DNA from: Streptomyces venezuelae
Lineage (GTDB): Bacteria; Actinomycetota; Actinomycetes; Streptomycetales; Streptomycetaceae
Length of the DNA stretch: 64,000 nt
NCBI RefSeq assembly: GCF_008642315.1
Contig: NZ_CP029192.1
Coordinates: 3,472,001 to 3,536,000, forward strand
Direction: 5' to 3'
In this document: positions 24,686 through 34,397 of the stretch, piece by piece
How the letters are laid out: each line of letters opens with the position of its first letter
How positions within the stretch are numbered: the stretch's first letter is position 1
Notes under the pieces: model-generated
Databases searched by the model: none
Told to the model about the DNA's origin: nothing
The model's input: the letters and a program-made list of their open reading frames with translations, nothing else
Program-made: the position numbers and the translations under genes

Positions 24686-25663
24686 GTGGTTAAGCTCTCC
24701 GTCATCGTGCCGTTCTACAACGTGCAGCAATACGCGCCCGACACTCTGAGGAGTCTGCGTGCGAACGCACGTGACGACTTCGAATTCATTCTCGTCGACG
24801 ACTGCTCGCGCGACGAGACTCCGGACATCCTGGAGCGTGCGGCGCGCGAGCTTCCCGGCGCCGTCCACCTCCGCCATGAGACGAACGGGGGCCTCGCGAC
24901 CGCCCGCAACACGGGCCTCGACGCGGCCCGCGGCGAGTACCTGACCTTCCTGGACGGCGACGACTGGCTCGCGCCCGGGTACTACGCGCAACTCGTCGAC
25001 GCCATCGAGGAGTTGGGCTGCGACTTCGTCCGCACCGACCATGTCCAGTGCACCGCGCGGGCCCGCACCGTGCACCGCGTGCCGCACGGCAGGCGCGGCG
25101 TCGTGATGAGCCCGCGCGACGTGATCCTGCCCGCCGACCGCTCGACCTCCGTCGACTACGCGTACGCCTGGGCCGGCATCTACCACCGCAGGCTCGCCGA
25201 CGCGGGACTGCTCCACTTCACCGACGGTCTGCGCACCGCCGAGGACAGGCCGTGGATCTGGCGGCTGCACCGCGAGGCGGAATCCTTCGCCGCGGTCGGT
25301 CTTCTCGGTGTGTTCTACCGGCGCGGTGTCGCCTCTTCGCTGACCCAGATCGGTGACGTGCGCCAGCTCGATTTCATCAAGGCATTCGACCAGGTCGTAC
25401 AGGAAACAGCGGCGGACCGGGACGCGGACGAACTCCTGCCGAAGGCCGTGCGCACATACTGTGCGATCATCTCCCACCATTTGGGATCCATCGAAAGGTT
25501 CGAGCCACCCGTGGCGCGGAAATTGAAGTCAATGAGTGCGGCCGCACTGAAGCGGATGCCGCAGGGCGTTCTCGACGACGCGCTCGACTCCATGGACCTC
25601 CAGCGGGCGACGCGGCTGCGCAGGCTGCGGCGGCGCCCGGTGTCGGCGGAGGTGGCCGCGTAA
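24686..25663 (+). CDS. Family 2 glycosyltransferase
   Basis: The product is 325 residues from GTG 24686. It is a GT-A enzyme: LSVIVPFYNVQQYAPDTLRS opens, FILVDDCSRDETPDI holds the nucleotide-binding Asp pair, GGLATARNTGLDAARGEYLT is the family signature, and FLDGDDWLAPGYY gives the DxD. It probably adds a sugar to the surface polymer or its lipid primer. It shares one base with the next gene (TAATG), so the plus operon starts here. Confidence 0.88.
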   Translation: MVKLSVIVPFYNVQQYAPDTLRSLRANARDDFEFILVDDCSRDETPDILERAARELPGAVHLRHETNGGLATARNTGLDAARGEYLTFLDGDDWLAPGYYAQLVDAIEELGCDFVRTDHVQCTARARTVHRVPHGRRGVVMSPRDVILPADRSTSVDYAYAWAGIYHRRLADAGLLHFTDGLRTAEDRPWIWRLHREAESFAAVGLLGVFYRRGVASSLTQIGDVRQLDFIKAFDQVVQETAADRDADELLPKAVRTYCAIISHHLGSIERFEPPVARKLKSMSAAALKRMPQGVLDDALDSMDLQRATRLRRLRRRPVSAEVAA

Positions 25664-27039
25664 TGGCGTCCCCCCGTACGACGCAGATCTTCCTCGCGTC
25701 CACCCTGTACGGCGCCGCGACGCTCGCCGCCGCCCTGGACGCCGACCGCTTCGGGCCCGCCGACCGGCGGATCCTCCTGGTCAGCAACAACGCGGCGACG
25801 CCCGAGACGACGACGCCCCTCGACGAGACGCCGGGCTTTGAGCGGCTGCGCGGCCGGTTCGACGAGGTGCGCTCCTGGAACGAGGCCATCTCCCCTTTCC
25901 ACCCGGGCGGCTGGGCCCCGCGCGGCGACGACGTCGTGCTCTGGGAGCGCTACGTACGGATGCTGTGGGACCTCGGTGACGACGCGGTCGAGCTGGCCGT
26001 CGAGTCCATCCAGGTCAACCCGGCGCTCGCGCTCGCGCAGATCTTCACGGGCGTCCCCGTGGACGTCTACGCCGACGGCCTGATGAGTTACGGCCCCACC
26101 CGCAACAAGATCGACCCGCTGGTCGGCACGCGCGTGCGGCGCCTGCTCCACCTGGACCTGGTGCCGGGGCTCACCCCGCTCCTGCTCACCGAGTTCGGCG
26201 TCGCCCCCGAGGTCGTACCGACCGAGGCGTTCCTGAAGGTGCTCGCCGAACTCGCCGAGGACGAACAGGAATTGCCGGGGCTCCCGGAGTTCCCGGAGGG
26301 CGAGGCGCCCGTCCTCGTCCTCGGCCAGTACCTCTCCGCGCTCTCCATCCTCACCGCGGAGGAAGAGGAGGAGCTGCACATCCGGATGGTGCGCGGCGCC
26401 GCCTCGCTCGGCCACACGCACGTGGTGTTCAAGCCCCACCCCACGGCGCCGGCCCGCTGGTCGCGCGCCCTGGAGAAGGAGGCGCGGACGATCGGCGTCG
26501 AGCTGACCGTGCTCGACTCGCCCGTGCTCGCCGAGGTGCTCTACCAGCGGATGCGGCCCGCGCTCGTCGTGGGCTGCTTCTCCACGGCGCTGCTCACGGC
26601 GTCCGCGCTGTACGGCCTGCCCGCCGCACGGACCGGCACAGACCTCCTCCTGGAGCGCCTCGCGCCCTACCAGAACAGCAACCGCGTCCCCGTCACGATC
26701 GTCGACGCGCTGCTGCCCGAGCTCACCGACGGGACGGCGGTCGCCGCGCAGGAGGCCGGCCTCGGCACCGGCGAGCTGACGAACCTCCTCAAGGCCGTCG
26801 GCTTCGCGATGCAGCCGCAGATCTATCCGCGGCTGCGCCCCGAGGCCGAGCGCTACCTCGCCCGGCACCTGGACGCCCACACCTGGCGCTACTTCAAGCG
26901 GCGCCGCCTCACCGCGCTCGCGCTGCCCGGAGCCGTGCCCTCGCAGCTCGCGTTCATCCCGCGCAACGCGGCCGTCCGGCGCGTCGCCCGCCGCGCCCGC
27001 TCCGTGCAGCGCTCCCTCAAGCGGACCGCGCTCGGATGA
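25663..27039 (+). CDS. Alpha-2,8-polysialyltransferase family protein
   Basis: The product is 458 residues. Features of the bacterial polyST family: IFLASTLYGAATLAAALDAD at the start, DVYADGLMSYGPTRNKIDP (the D/E-D-G acceptor region) and HVVFKPHPTAPARWS with the His-Pro catalytic motif. The second SS motif is represented by VVGCFSTALLTASALYG. C-terminal about 40 residues are strongly basic (RVARRARSVQRSLKR), suited to binding the membrane or the anionic product. It overlaps both neighbours. Confidence 0.85.
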   Translation: MASPRTTQIFLASTLYGAATLAAALDADRFGPADRRILLVSNNAATPETTTPLDETPGFERLRGRFDEVRSWNEAISPFHPGGWAPRGDDVVLWERYVRMLWDLGDDAVELAVESIQVNPALALAQIFTGVPVDVYADGLMSYGPTRNKIDPLVGTRVRRLLHLDLVPGLTPLLLTEFGVAPEVVPTEAFLKVLAELAEDEQELPGLPEFPEGEAPVLVLGQYLSALSILTAEEEEELHIRMVRGAASLGHTHVVFKPHPTAPARWSRALEKEARTIGVELTVLDSPVLAEVLYQRMRPALVVGCFSTALLTASALYGLPAARTGTDLLLERLAPYQNSNRVPVTIVDALLPELTDGTAVAAQEAGLGTGELTNLLKAVGFAMQPQIYPRLRPEAERYLARHLDAHTWRYFKRRRLTALALPGAVPSQLAFIPRNAAVRRVARRARSVQRSLKRTALG

Positions 27040-28214
27040 CCACTCCCGGACCCACGCTCCCGAAGCTCATACCGGGGGCGGAACACGGCGCGGAGCACGT
27101 CTCCCGCACCGTCCCGGCCGCCGCCACCGGACCCGCCCGCGGCAAGCCGCGGCTGCGCGCCCTCGACGGGCTGCGGCTCGTCGCCGCGCTCATGGTCGCC
27201 GCGTACCACTACGGCGGCCGCGACGGAGAGATCACCGAGGCCTGGGGCAGCTCCCCCAAGGCGCAGTTCCCGACGGCGAGCGAATGGTTCGCGTACGGGT
27301 GCCTCGGCGTGCAGATCTTCTTCGTGATCAGCGGCTTCGTCATCTGCATGAGCGGCTGGGGCAGGCCCATGCGCTCGTTCTTCGCCTCCCGCGCGTCCCG
27401 GCTGCTGCCGTCGTACTGGGCGGCGATCGTCCTGGTGACAGCGGTCTTCGCGCTGCCCGCGGTGACGTACGCGGCGGTCTCGCCCAGCGACGCGCTGGTC
27501 AACCTCACCATGCTGCAGCAGCCGCTGGGCGTGGACCGGGTGCTCGGCGTGTGCTGGACGCTCTGGGCCGAGCTGCGCTTCTACGCGCTGTTCGCCCTGT
27601 GCGTGGTCATGCCCGGCGCGACCCGCGCGCGGGTGGTGCTGTTCTGCGCGGTGTGGACGCTGGCCGCGGCCGTGTCGGAGGCCGCGAACGAGCCGCTCCT
27701 CGACCTGGTCCTGATGCCCGAGTACGCGCCCTTCTTCGTCGGCGGCATCGGCATCTACCTGATCCACCGCGACCGCCGCGACCTCACGGCGTGGGGCATC
27801 ACGGGCGTGAGCTGGCTGATCGGCCAGCACTACGCCGTCGACCGGCTCTGGCACGCGCCGAACCCGGAGTTCTTCTCCTACCGCTCCTCCGTCGGGATCA
27901 TGGCGGTGATCACGGCCGGTTTCGTGGCGGTGCTGCTGATCGCCCTCGGGCATCTGCACTGGGCGAACTGGCGCTGGCTGACCGTGGCGGGCGCGCTGAC
28001 GTACCCCTTCTACCTGGTGCACGAGCACCTGGGCTGGGTGACGGTCGAGGTGCTGCACCGGCACGTCGGCCTGCCGTCCTACGTGACGTTCGGCCTGACG
28101 ATCGTCGCCATGCTGGTCCTCGCGTGGTTCCTGAACCGGTACGTCGAGGAGCGGCTGACCCCGCTGATCCGCAACGGACTCAACCGGAGTCCCGCCCCCG
28201 CTCCCCGGCGGTAG
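27036..28214 (+). CDS. Acyltransferase 3 (OafA/NodX type) membrane protein
   Basis: The product is 392 residues with about ten membrane segments. RALDGLRLVAALMVAAYHYG is the family opening with the conserved His in TM1. FFVISGFVICMSGWG and FFASRASRLLPSYWAA hold the conserved R-R/x-x-R-L-x-P motif. It likely O-acetylates the polymer, as in O-acetylated polysialic acids. Its ATG overlaps the previous stop (ATGA), and its end overlaps the convergent TetR gene by 35 bp. Confidence 0.88.
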   Translation: MTTPGPTLPKLIPGAEHGAEHVSRTVPAAATGPARGKPRLRALDGLRLVAALMVAAYHYGGRDGEITEAWGSSPKAQFPTASEWFAYGCLGVQIFFVISGFVICMSGWGRPMRSFFASRASRLLPSYWAAIVLVTAVFALPAVTYAAVSPSDALVNLTMLQQPLGVDRVLGVCWTLWAELRFYALFALCVVMPGATRARVVLFCAVWTLAAAVSEAANEPLLDLVLMPEYAPFFVGGIGIYLIHRDRRDLTAWGITGVSWLIGQHYAVDRLWHAPNPEFFSYRSSVGIMAVITAGFVAVLLIALGHLHWANWRWLTVAGALTYPFYLVHEHLGWVTVEVLHRHVGLPSYVTFGLTIVAMLVLAWFLNRYVEERLTPLIRNGLNRSPAPAPRR

Positions 28215-28851
28215 CGAGCGTCGCGCCGATCCCCGTCACGATCGCCGCGAGCCCTTCCTCGAAGCCGCGGTCGTGCGAGCGGAACATCACTTCGCCCGCC
28301 GCCGCGGCCAGCGGGTACGCGGCGAGGCGCTCGGCGCGCGCCGCGAGGTCGTAGCCGCCGTCGTCGCCCCGGCCGGGCCCCGGGCCGCCGGCCGCCTGCT
28401 CCTCGATGACGAACCCGATCGTGTAGCTGTACGCGGTGAACCAGGCGCGCGCGGCCGCGTCCGGCGCGAATCCCGCCCCGGCGAGGACCCGCAGATGGGC
28501 CTCCATCGGGGCCGCGTACGACAGGTCCGTGTAGTGCGTACCGCTGAAGACCTTCGCGCCGTCGCGGTAGCGCAGCAGGTGCGCGCGCATGCCCCGCATC
28601 GCGGCGGTGAGCGCGATCCGCCAGTCGGCGTCCGGCGTGGCGAGGAACTCCTCGCCCATCCGCCGCATCATCTCGGTCGCCATCTCGTCGAGCAGCGCCT
28701 GCTTGTCCTTGAAGTGCCAGTACAGGGCGGGTGCCTTCACGTCGAGGCGCTGGGCGATGCCGCGCAGCGTCAGCCCTTCGAGCCCCGTCTCGTTCAGCAG
28801 GTCGAGCGCGGTGCGCGCCACTCGGGTCCGGTCCAGCTTCGTCGTCGCCAC
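28180..28851 (-). CDS. TetR-family repressor (TetR class, tetracycline-repressor-like C-domain)
   Basis: The product is 223 residues from GTG 28851. HTH: GLEGLTLRGIAQRLDVKAPA with the following LYWHFKDKQALLDEM, the TetR signature. The ligand domain contains GTHYTDLSYAAPMEAHLRVL and FTAYSYTIGFVIEEQA, in the TetR_C class. It is divergent from a flavin monooxygenase, and two matching palindromes lie between and at the start of that gene, so it should repress both until a substrate-like ligand binds. Confidence 0.9.
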   Translation of the reverse strand: MATTKLDRTRVARTALDLLNETGLEGLTLRGIAQRLDVKAPALYWHFKDKQALLDEMATEMMRRMGEEFLATPDADWRIALTAAMRGMRAHLLRYRDGAKVFSGTHYTDLSYAAPMEAHLRVLAGAGFAPDAAARAWFTAYSYTIGFVIEEQAAGGPGPGRGDDGGYDLAARAERLAAYPLAAAAGEVMFRSHDRGFEEGLAAIVTGIGATLATAGERGRDSG

Positions 28852-28852
28852 C

Positions 28853-28910
28853 TTGACAATTTAACACCGTTAAGCGCAAGCTTCGAAGCATGGAACTTAA
28901 CAACGTTAAG
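28853..28910 (+). promoter_or_regulatory. Promoter and twin TetR operators of the monooxygenase gene
   Basis: TTGACA at 28853-28858 is a perfect -35, and CAAGCT at 28877-28882 (18 bp spacer) a -10 ending 7 nt before ATG 28890. TTTAACACCGTTAAG (28860-28874) fills the spacer. CTTAACAACGTTAAG (28896-28910), a perfect 6+3+6 palindrome, covers codons 3-7. The two 15-mers match at 13 positions and start 36 bp apart. Binding would block both polymerase and elongation. Confidence 0.7.
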
Positions 28911-30344
28911 GAAACCACTGACACCGGTGTGCTCATCGTGGGCGCAGGCCCCACCGGCCTCGCCCTCGCCTGCGACCTGGCACGCCGCGACGTGCCCGCC
29001 CTGGTCGTCGAGCGCGCCCCCGTCCTCTTCCCCGGCTCGCGCGGCAAGGGACTGCAGCCCCGCACCCTGGAGGTCTTCGACGACCTCGGCGTCATCGGCG
29101 CGGTCCTCGCCTCGGGCGGCCGCATCCCCGTGGGCATGGTGTGGCGGGACGGCGAACGGCAGCGCGAGTACCGCATGTTCGACGAACCGGAGCCGACGGC
29201 CACCGCGCCGTACAGCACGCCGTGGATGCTCCCCCAGTGGCGCACGCAGGAGATCCTCCTGGCCCGCCTGCGGGAACTGGGCGGCGACGTCGCGTTCGGC
29301 ACGGAGGTGACGGGCCTGGCCCAGGACGCGGACGGAGTGACCGCCCACCTCTCCACGGGGACCTCGGTGCGCGCCGCCTACGCCGTGGCGGCGGACGGGG
29401 GCCGCTCCTTCCTGCGCCGGGAGCTGGGCATCGCGATGTCCGGCGAGACCGTGGACCCGAACCCCGTCCTGGTGGCGGACGTCCGCATCCCCGCACTCGA
29501 CCGCGACAACTGGCACATGTTCCCCGCGACCGACGACAGCGGCCTGATCACCGCGCTCTGCCCGCTGGCCGGCACGCACCACTTCCAGCTGACCGCACAG
29601 TTCCCGGCCGGGACGACGCCCGACCTCTCCCTCCGGGCCGTACGCGACCTCGTCGCCGCCCGCACCCATCTGACCGCGGACGACGTGACCGAACTCCGCT
29701 GGTCCTCCGACTTCCGGCCGCGCGCGGCGCTGGCGGACCGCTTCCGCGAGGGCCGCGTCCTGCTGGCCGGGGACGCGGCGCACGTCCACTCACCGGCGGG
29801 CGGCCAGGGCCTGAACACGAGCGTCCAGGACGCGTACAACCTGGGCTGGAAGCTGGGCGCGGTCCTCCGGCACGGCGCGCCGGAATCCCTCGTCGACACG
29901 TACGAGGAGGAGCGGCTGCCCAACGCCGCGCAGATGCTGGGCCTGTCCACCCGCATCCACCGCGGCGAGGCGCGTCGCGGGGCGGCCACCCGCCAGCTCG
30001 GCATCGGCTACCGCGAGAGCTCCCTGGCGGCGGAGACGCGCGAGGGCCTGTCGGAGGACGCATTGCGGGCGGGCGACCGGGCGCCGGACGGCCCGTGCGG
30101 GACGGAAACCCTCTTCGACGCGTTCCGGGGCCCGCACCACACGCTGCTCGCGGTGGGCACGGACGCGGAACTGCCGCCGCTGGACGAGAAGTCGGTGCGC
30201 TCCCGCACGATCCCGGCGTACGAGCCCTACGGGAAGGGTCTGTTCCTGATCCGCCCGGACGGTTACGTCGGGTGGGCGGGGACGGACGCGCGGGACGGCC
30301 TCACCGCGTACCTGGCCCGCTGCGGAGTCACCGCGATCGCTTGA
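28890..30344 (+). CDS. FAD-dependent aromatic monooxygenase (PHBH/RdmE-type class A)
   Basis: The product is 484 residues. GVLIVGAGPTGLALACDLAR is the FAD-binding Rossmann motif, VAADGGRSFLRRELGI the DG motif region, and VLLAGDAAHVHSPAGGQGLN the GD motif; PAGGQGLNTSVQDAYNLGWK follows as in polyketide and rifampicin hydroxylases. The C-terminal thioredoxin-like domain is short. It hydroxylates an unknown aromatic compound. The adjoining TetR gene suggests an inducible detoxification role. Confidence 0.88.
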   Translation: MELNNVKETTDTGVLIVGAGPTGLALACDLARRDVPALVVERAPVLFPGSRGKGLQPRTLEVFDDLGVIGAVLASGGRIPVGMVWRDGERQREYRMFDEPEPTATAPYSTPWMLPQWRTQEILLARLRELGGDVAFGTEVTGLAQDADGVTAHLSTGTSVRAAYAVAADGGRSFLRRELGIAMSGETVDPNPVLVADVRIPALDRDNWHMFPATDDSGLITALCPLAGTHHFQLTAQFPAGTTPDLSLRAVRDLVAARTHLTADDVTELRWSSDFRPRAALADRFREGRVLLAGDAAHVHSPAGGQGLNTSVQDAYNLGWKLGAVLRHGAPESLVDTYEEERLPNAAQMLGLSTRIHRGEARRGAATRQLGIGYRESSLAAETREGLSEDALRAGDRAPDGPCGTETLFDAFRGPHHTLLAVGTDAELPPLDEKSVRSRTIPAYEPYGKGLFLIRPDGYVGWAGTDARDGLTAYLARCGVTAIA

Positions 30345-30371
30345 CCTCAAGTCCCCTTGAGGTCCTACGTT
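30341..30371 (+). promoter_or_regulatory. SoxR/MerR-type promoter before the MarR gene
   Basis: TTGACC (30341-30346) and TACGTT (30366-30371) are separated by 19 bp, the overlong spacer used by MerR-family activators. The spacer region contains GACCTCAAG (30343-30351), TCCC, CTTGAGGTC (30356-30364), a perfect 9 bp inverted repeat. CCTCAAG-N4-CTTGAGG is the core of the known SoxR box. The -10 ends 7 nt before ATG 30379. No SoxR gene lies in this window. Confidence 0.7.
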
Positions 30372-30378
30372 CGGGGGC

Positions 30379-30846
30379 ATGACCGCATTCGCGTACTCCC
30401 ACAGCGACCAGGACCTCCCCAACCAGCCCATCGGCTACTGGAGTTCCGCCGCCGGCGCGGCCGTCGTGAACCACATCCGCACGATGCTCGCCGAGATGGG
30501 CCTGACCCAGCCCCAGTGGTGGATCCTCAGCCAGCTCCTCCAGGCCCCCGAGGGCAGGCCCCGGAACGAGGTGGTGGCCGTCCTGAAGGGTTACCTGGAG
30601 GTCGGCGAGGGCGTCCTGGCGCACAGCATCGAGGCGCTGCACGACCGCGGCCTCGTCACCGAGGCGCCCGGAGGCCGCATCGCCCTCACCGACGAGGGCC
30701 GCGCCCTCCAGGCCCGCGTGGCCGAACGGCAGAAGGCCGTCCGCGCACAGATCCACGAGGGCATCACGGACGAGGACTACGTCCGCACCCTGAAGGTCCT
30801 GCAACGCATGATCCACAACGTGGGCGGCTCGGCCTGGCACCACTGA
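30379..30846 (+). CDS. MarR-family winged-helix regulator
   Basis: The product is 155 residues. IGYWSSAAGAAVVNHIRTML forms the dimer helix. QPQWWILSQLLQAPEGRPRN and VLAHSIEALHDRGLVTEAPG are helix-turn and wing elements of the MarR fold, with ITLTDEGR replaced by IALTDEGRALQ. It lies directly under the SoxR-type promoter, so it may transmit redox stress to further targets. It is convergent with a LysE gene 14 bp away. Confidence 0.8.
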   Translation: MTAFAYSHSDQDLPNQPIGYWSSAAGAAVVNHIRTMLAEMGLTQPQWWILSQLLQAPEGRPRNEVVAVLKGYLEVGEGVLAHSIEALHDRGLVTEAPGGRIALTDEGRALQARVAERQKAVRAQIHEGITDEDYVRTLKVLQRMIHNVGGSAWHH

Positions 30847-30860
30847 CCGGGGCCCCGCCG

Positions 30861-31520
30861 TCACACGCTGGAGATCGACAGCTTCACCGCGAACCCGAGG
30901 AACAGGGCGCCCGCCGCCGACGTGGCGCCGGCCGAGAGGCGCTTGCGGCGGCGGAACGCGGCGGAGAGCCGCGTGCCGCTGAATATCAGGGCGGTGAGGT
31001 AGAGGACGCTCGCGATCTGGGCGAAGGCGCCGAGTACGACGAAGGACAGGGCCGGGTAGGCGTAGCCCGGGTCGACGAACTGGACGAAGAAGGCGATGAA
31101 GAACAGGATCGCCTTCGGGTTGAGCAGGCTGATCACCAGCGCCCTGCGGAACGGGCGCTCCCCCGCCGCATCGCCCTGCTCCGGGCCGTCCGTGCTCTCC
31201 GCGGTCCGCTCCCGCCGCGCCTTCCACATGCTCCACGCCGCCCGCATCATGCCGACCGCCAGCCAGGTCAGATACCCGGCACCGGCGTACTTCACGATCC
31301 CGAAGAGCAGCGCGTTGGCCTGCAGCAGCGAGGCGACACCGGCCGCCGACAGCGTCATCAGGACGGTGTCGCCGCACCAGACGCCCGCGGCGGCCGTATA
31401 GCCGGTGCGGACGCCGCGGCGTGCGGCGACGGAGAGCACGTACAGCGAGTTCGGCCCCGGCAGCAGAATGATCAGGGCGAGGCCCGCGAGATAGGTCGGA
31501 AGATCGGTGACACCCAGCAT
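30861..31520 (-). CDS. LysE/RhtB-family amino-acid exporter
   Basis: The product is 219 residues with six hydrophobic segments. LALIILLPGPNSLYVLSVAA holds the family motif G-P-N in TM1. FRRALVISLLNPKAILFFIA is the second conserved motif (NPK in TM4). A charged loop of about 35 residues (WKARRERTAESTDGPEQG) separates the halves. Exported substrate is unknown; LeuE and RhtC are the nearest types by pattern. Confidence 0.88.
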   Translation of the reverse strand: MLGVTDLPTYLAGLALIILLPGPNSLYVLSVAARRGVRTGYTAAAGVWCGDTVLMTLSAAGVASLLQANALLFGIVKYAGAGYLTWLAVGMMRAAWSMWKARRERTAESTDGPEQGDAAGERPFRRALVISLLNPKAILFFIAFFVQFVDPGYAYPALSFVVLGAFAQIASVLYLTALIFSGTRLSAAFRRRKRLSAGATSAAGALFLGFAVKLSISSV

Positions 31521-31559
31521 GGCCGGAGTGTCGCACGGGCGTACGACATGAGGACATCC

Positions 31560-31578
31560 GTGTCCGCTTGCCGGACAC
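31560..31578 (-). terminator. Hairpin after the acyl-CoA mutase gene
   Basis: GTGTCCG (31560-31566) and CGGACAC (31572-31578) flank a 5 nt loop, 30 bp beyond the mutase stop codon and before the LysE start. The stem is short and there is no T-run. Confidence 0.35.
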
Positions 31579-31607
31579 GCGAGGAGGAGTCCGGCCTGGC
31601 GGAGTCC

Positions 31608-33212
<1,605 letters not shown>

Positions 33213-33331
33213 GCGTCCAGCTTGCGCCCGCGCCCGCGACGCGTCACTCGCGGCAAACCGGGAAACACTCCAGAAGTGTGGTGCGCGAGGTGCGCGAAGG
33301 TGTCGAAGTCGGCTACGAGCACGGGGGCGTG

Positions 33332-34210
33332 ATGAGCAGGGGCGCGATATCGGCGGGGGCCGTGGCGGCACTGGTCCTGGTGGCGGGGTGCAAGGCGGTC
33401 GCGGTGGACACGGAAGGGGGGCCGAGCGACGACGGCAAGCCGCGGAGCACGGCGACGCCGTCACGGACGCCGACCGAGGCGTCGCCCCGGACCCCGGCGC
33501 GGTCACCGGCGCAAACCCCCACGAGAACGCCGGCGCACGATCCCGCGCCGCACACCCCCGCGCCCGCCCCGAAGCCCGGGAAGACGCTCATGGAGCAGGG
33601 GGACGACGGCAAGCGGGTGCGGGAGCTGCAGGCCAGGCTGCGGCAGATCGCCTGGTTCGGCGGGAACCCCACCGGGACGTACGGGCCCGTCACCGCCGCC
33701 GCCGTCAAGGGCTTCCAGGCCAAGCGCGGCCTGGCCGTCACGGGCGTCACGGACACCGTCACCTGGAGCAGGCTGCTCGGCATGACGCGCGAACCGACAC
33801 GGTCCGAGCTGTACGCGGGCGGGGGGATGCCTCCCGCGAAGCCCGACAAGCGCTGCCTGACCGGGCGGGTCCTGTGCATCGCCAAGAGCAGCCGCACCCT
33901 GACGTGGATGATCGACGGCAGGGCGGTGTCGACGATGGACGTGCGGTTCGGGTCGCAGTACACACCGACCCGCGAGGGCACGTTCAGCGTCTACTGGAAG
34001 TCCCGGCACCACGTCTCGACGCTCTACGACACGCCCATGCCGTACGCGATGTTCTTCAGCGGCGGCCAGGCCGTGCACTTCTCGGCGGACTTCGCGGCCC
34101 GGGGGTACGCGGGCGGATCGCACGGCTGCGTGAACGTCAGGGACGAGAAGAAGATCGCGAGCCTGTTCGCGCAGGTGCGCAAGGGCGACCGGGTCGTCAT
34201 CTACAAGTGA
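33332..34210 (+). CDS. L,D-transpeptidase lipoprotein with peptidoglycan-binding domain
   Basis: The product is 292 residues. The lipoprotein signal ends in LVLVAGC (Cys20). A Pro/Thr-rich wall-spanning linker runs to about residue 85. The PG_binding_1 domain is about 88-150 ([17 protein letters not shown]). The YkuD catalytic domain ends in [13 protein letters not shown] with nucleophile Cys266. It cross-links peptidoglycan 3-3 outside the membrane. The start at 33332 is favoured by GGGGG 5 nt upstream. The gene stands alone and is followed by a strong terminator. Confidence 0.9.
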   Translation: MSRGAISAGAVAALVLVAGCKAVAVDTEGGPSDDGKPRSTATPSRTPTEASPRTPARSPAQTPTRTPAHDPAPHTPAPAPKPGKTLMEQGDDGKRVRELQARLRQIAWFGGNPTGTYGPVTAAAVKGFQAKRGLAVTGVTDTVTWSRLLGMTREPTRSELYAGGGMPPAKPDKRCLTGRVLCIAKSSRTLTWMIDGRAVSTMDVRFGSQYTPTREGTFSVYWKSRHHVSTLYDTPMPYAMFFSGGQAVHFSADFAARGYAGGSHGCVNVRDEKKIASLFAQVRKGDRVVIYK

Positions 34211-34213
34211 GGC

Positions 34214-34252
34214 GGCGTGGGCGGGATCGGGGGAACGTATCCCGCCCACGCC
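34214..34252. terminator. Strong hairpin terminator after the L,D-transpeptidase gene
   Basis: GGCGTGGGCGGGAT (34214-34227) and ATCCCGCCCACGCC (34239-34252) are perfect 14 bp arms with an 11 nt loop, starting 4 bp after the stop codon. It also stands 145 bp beyond the end of the convergent downstream gene. Confidence 0.8.
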
Positions 34253-34397
34253 GGTGGCACGGAGCCGAAGGTACGGGGGGAACCCCCGGCTCGTGCGCGG
34301 GCCGATGACCAGTCGGCTCACTTGTTACTGCGCCGGGCCCTCGAAAAACGTCACACCTTTGCCGGAGAAGGCGGCGACGGACGTCCGGAACGAGACG

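Noticed and set aside
28890..30344. Naming the monooxygenase TetX or Rox (antibiotic inactivation)
   Set aside because: The class A fold and TetR neighbour fit, but sequence seen by eye cannot separate these from hundreds of other aromatic hydroxylases.
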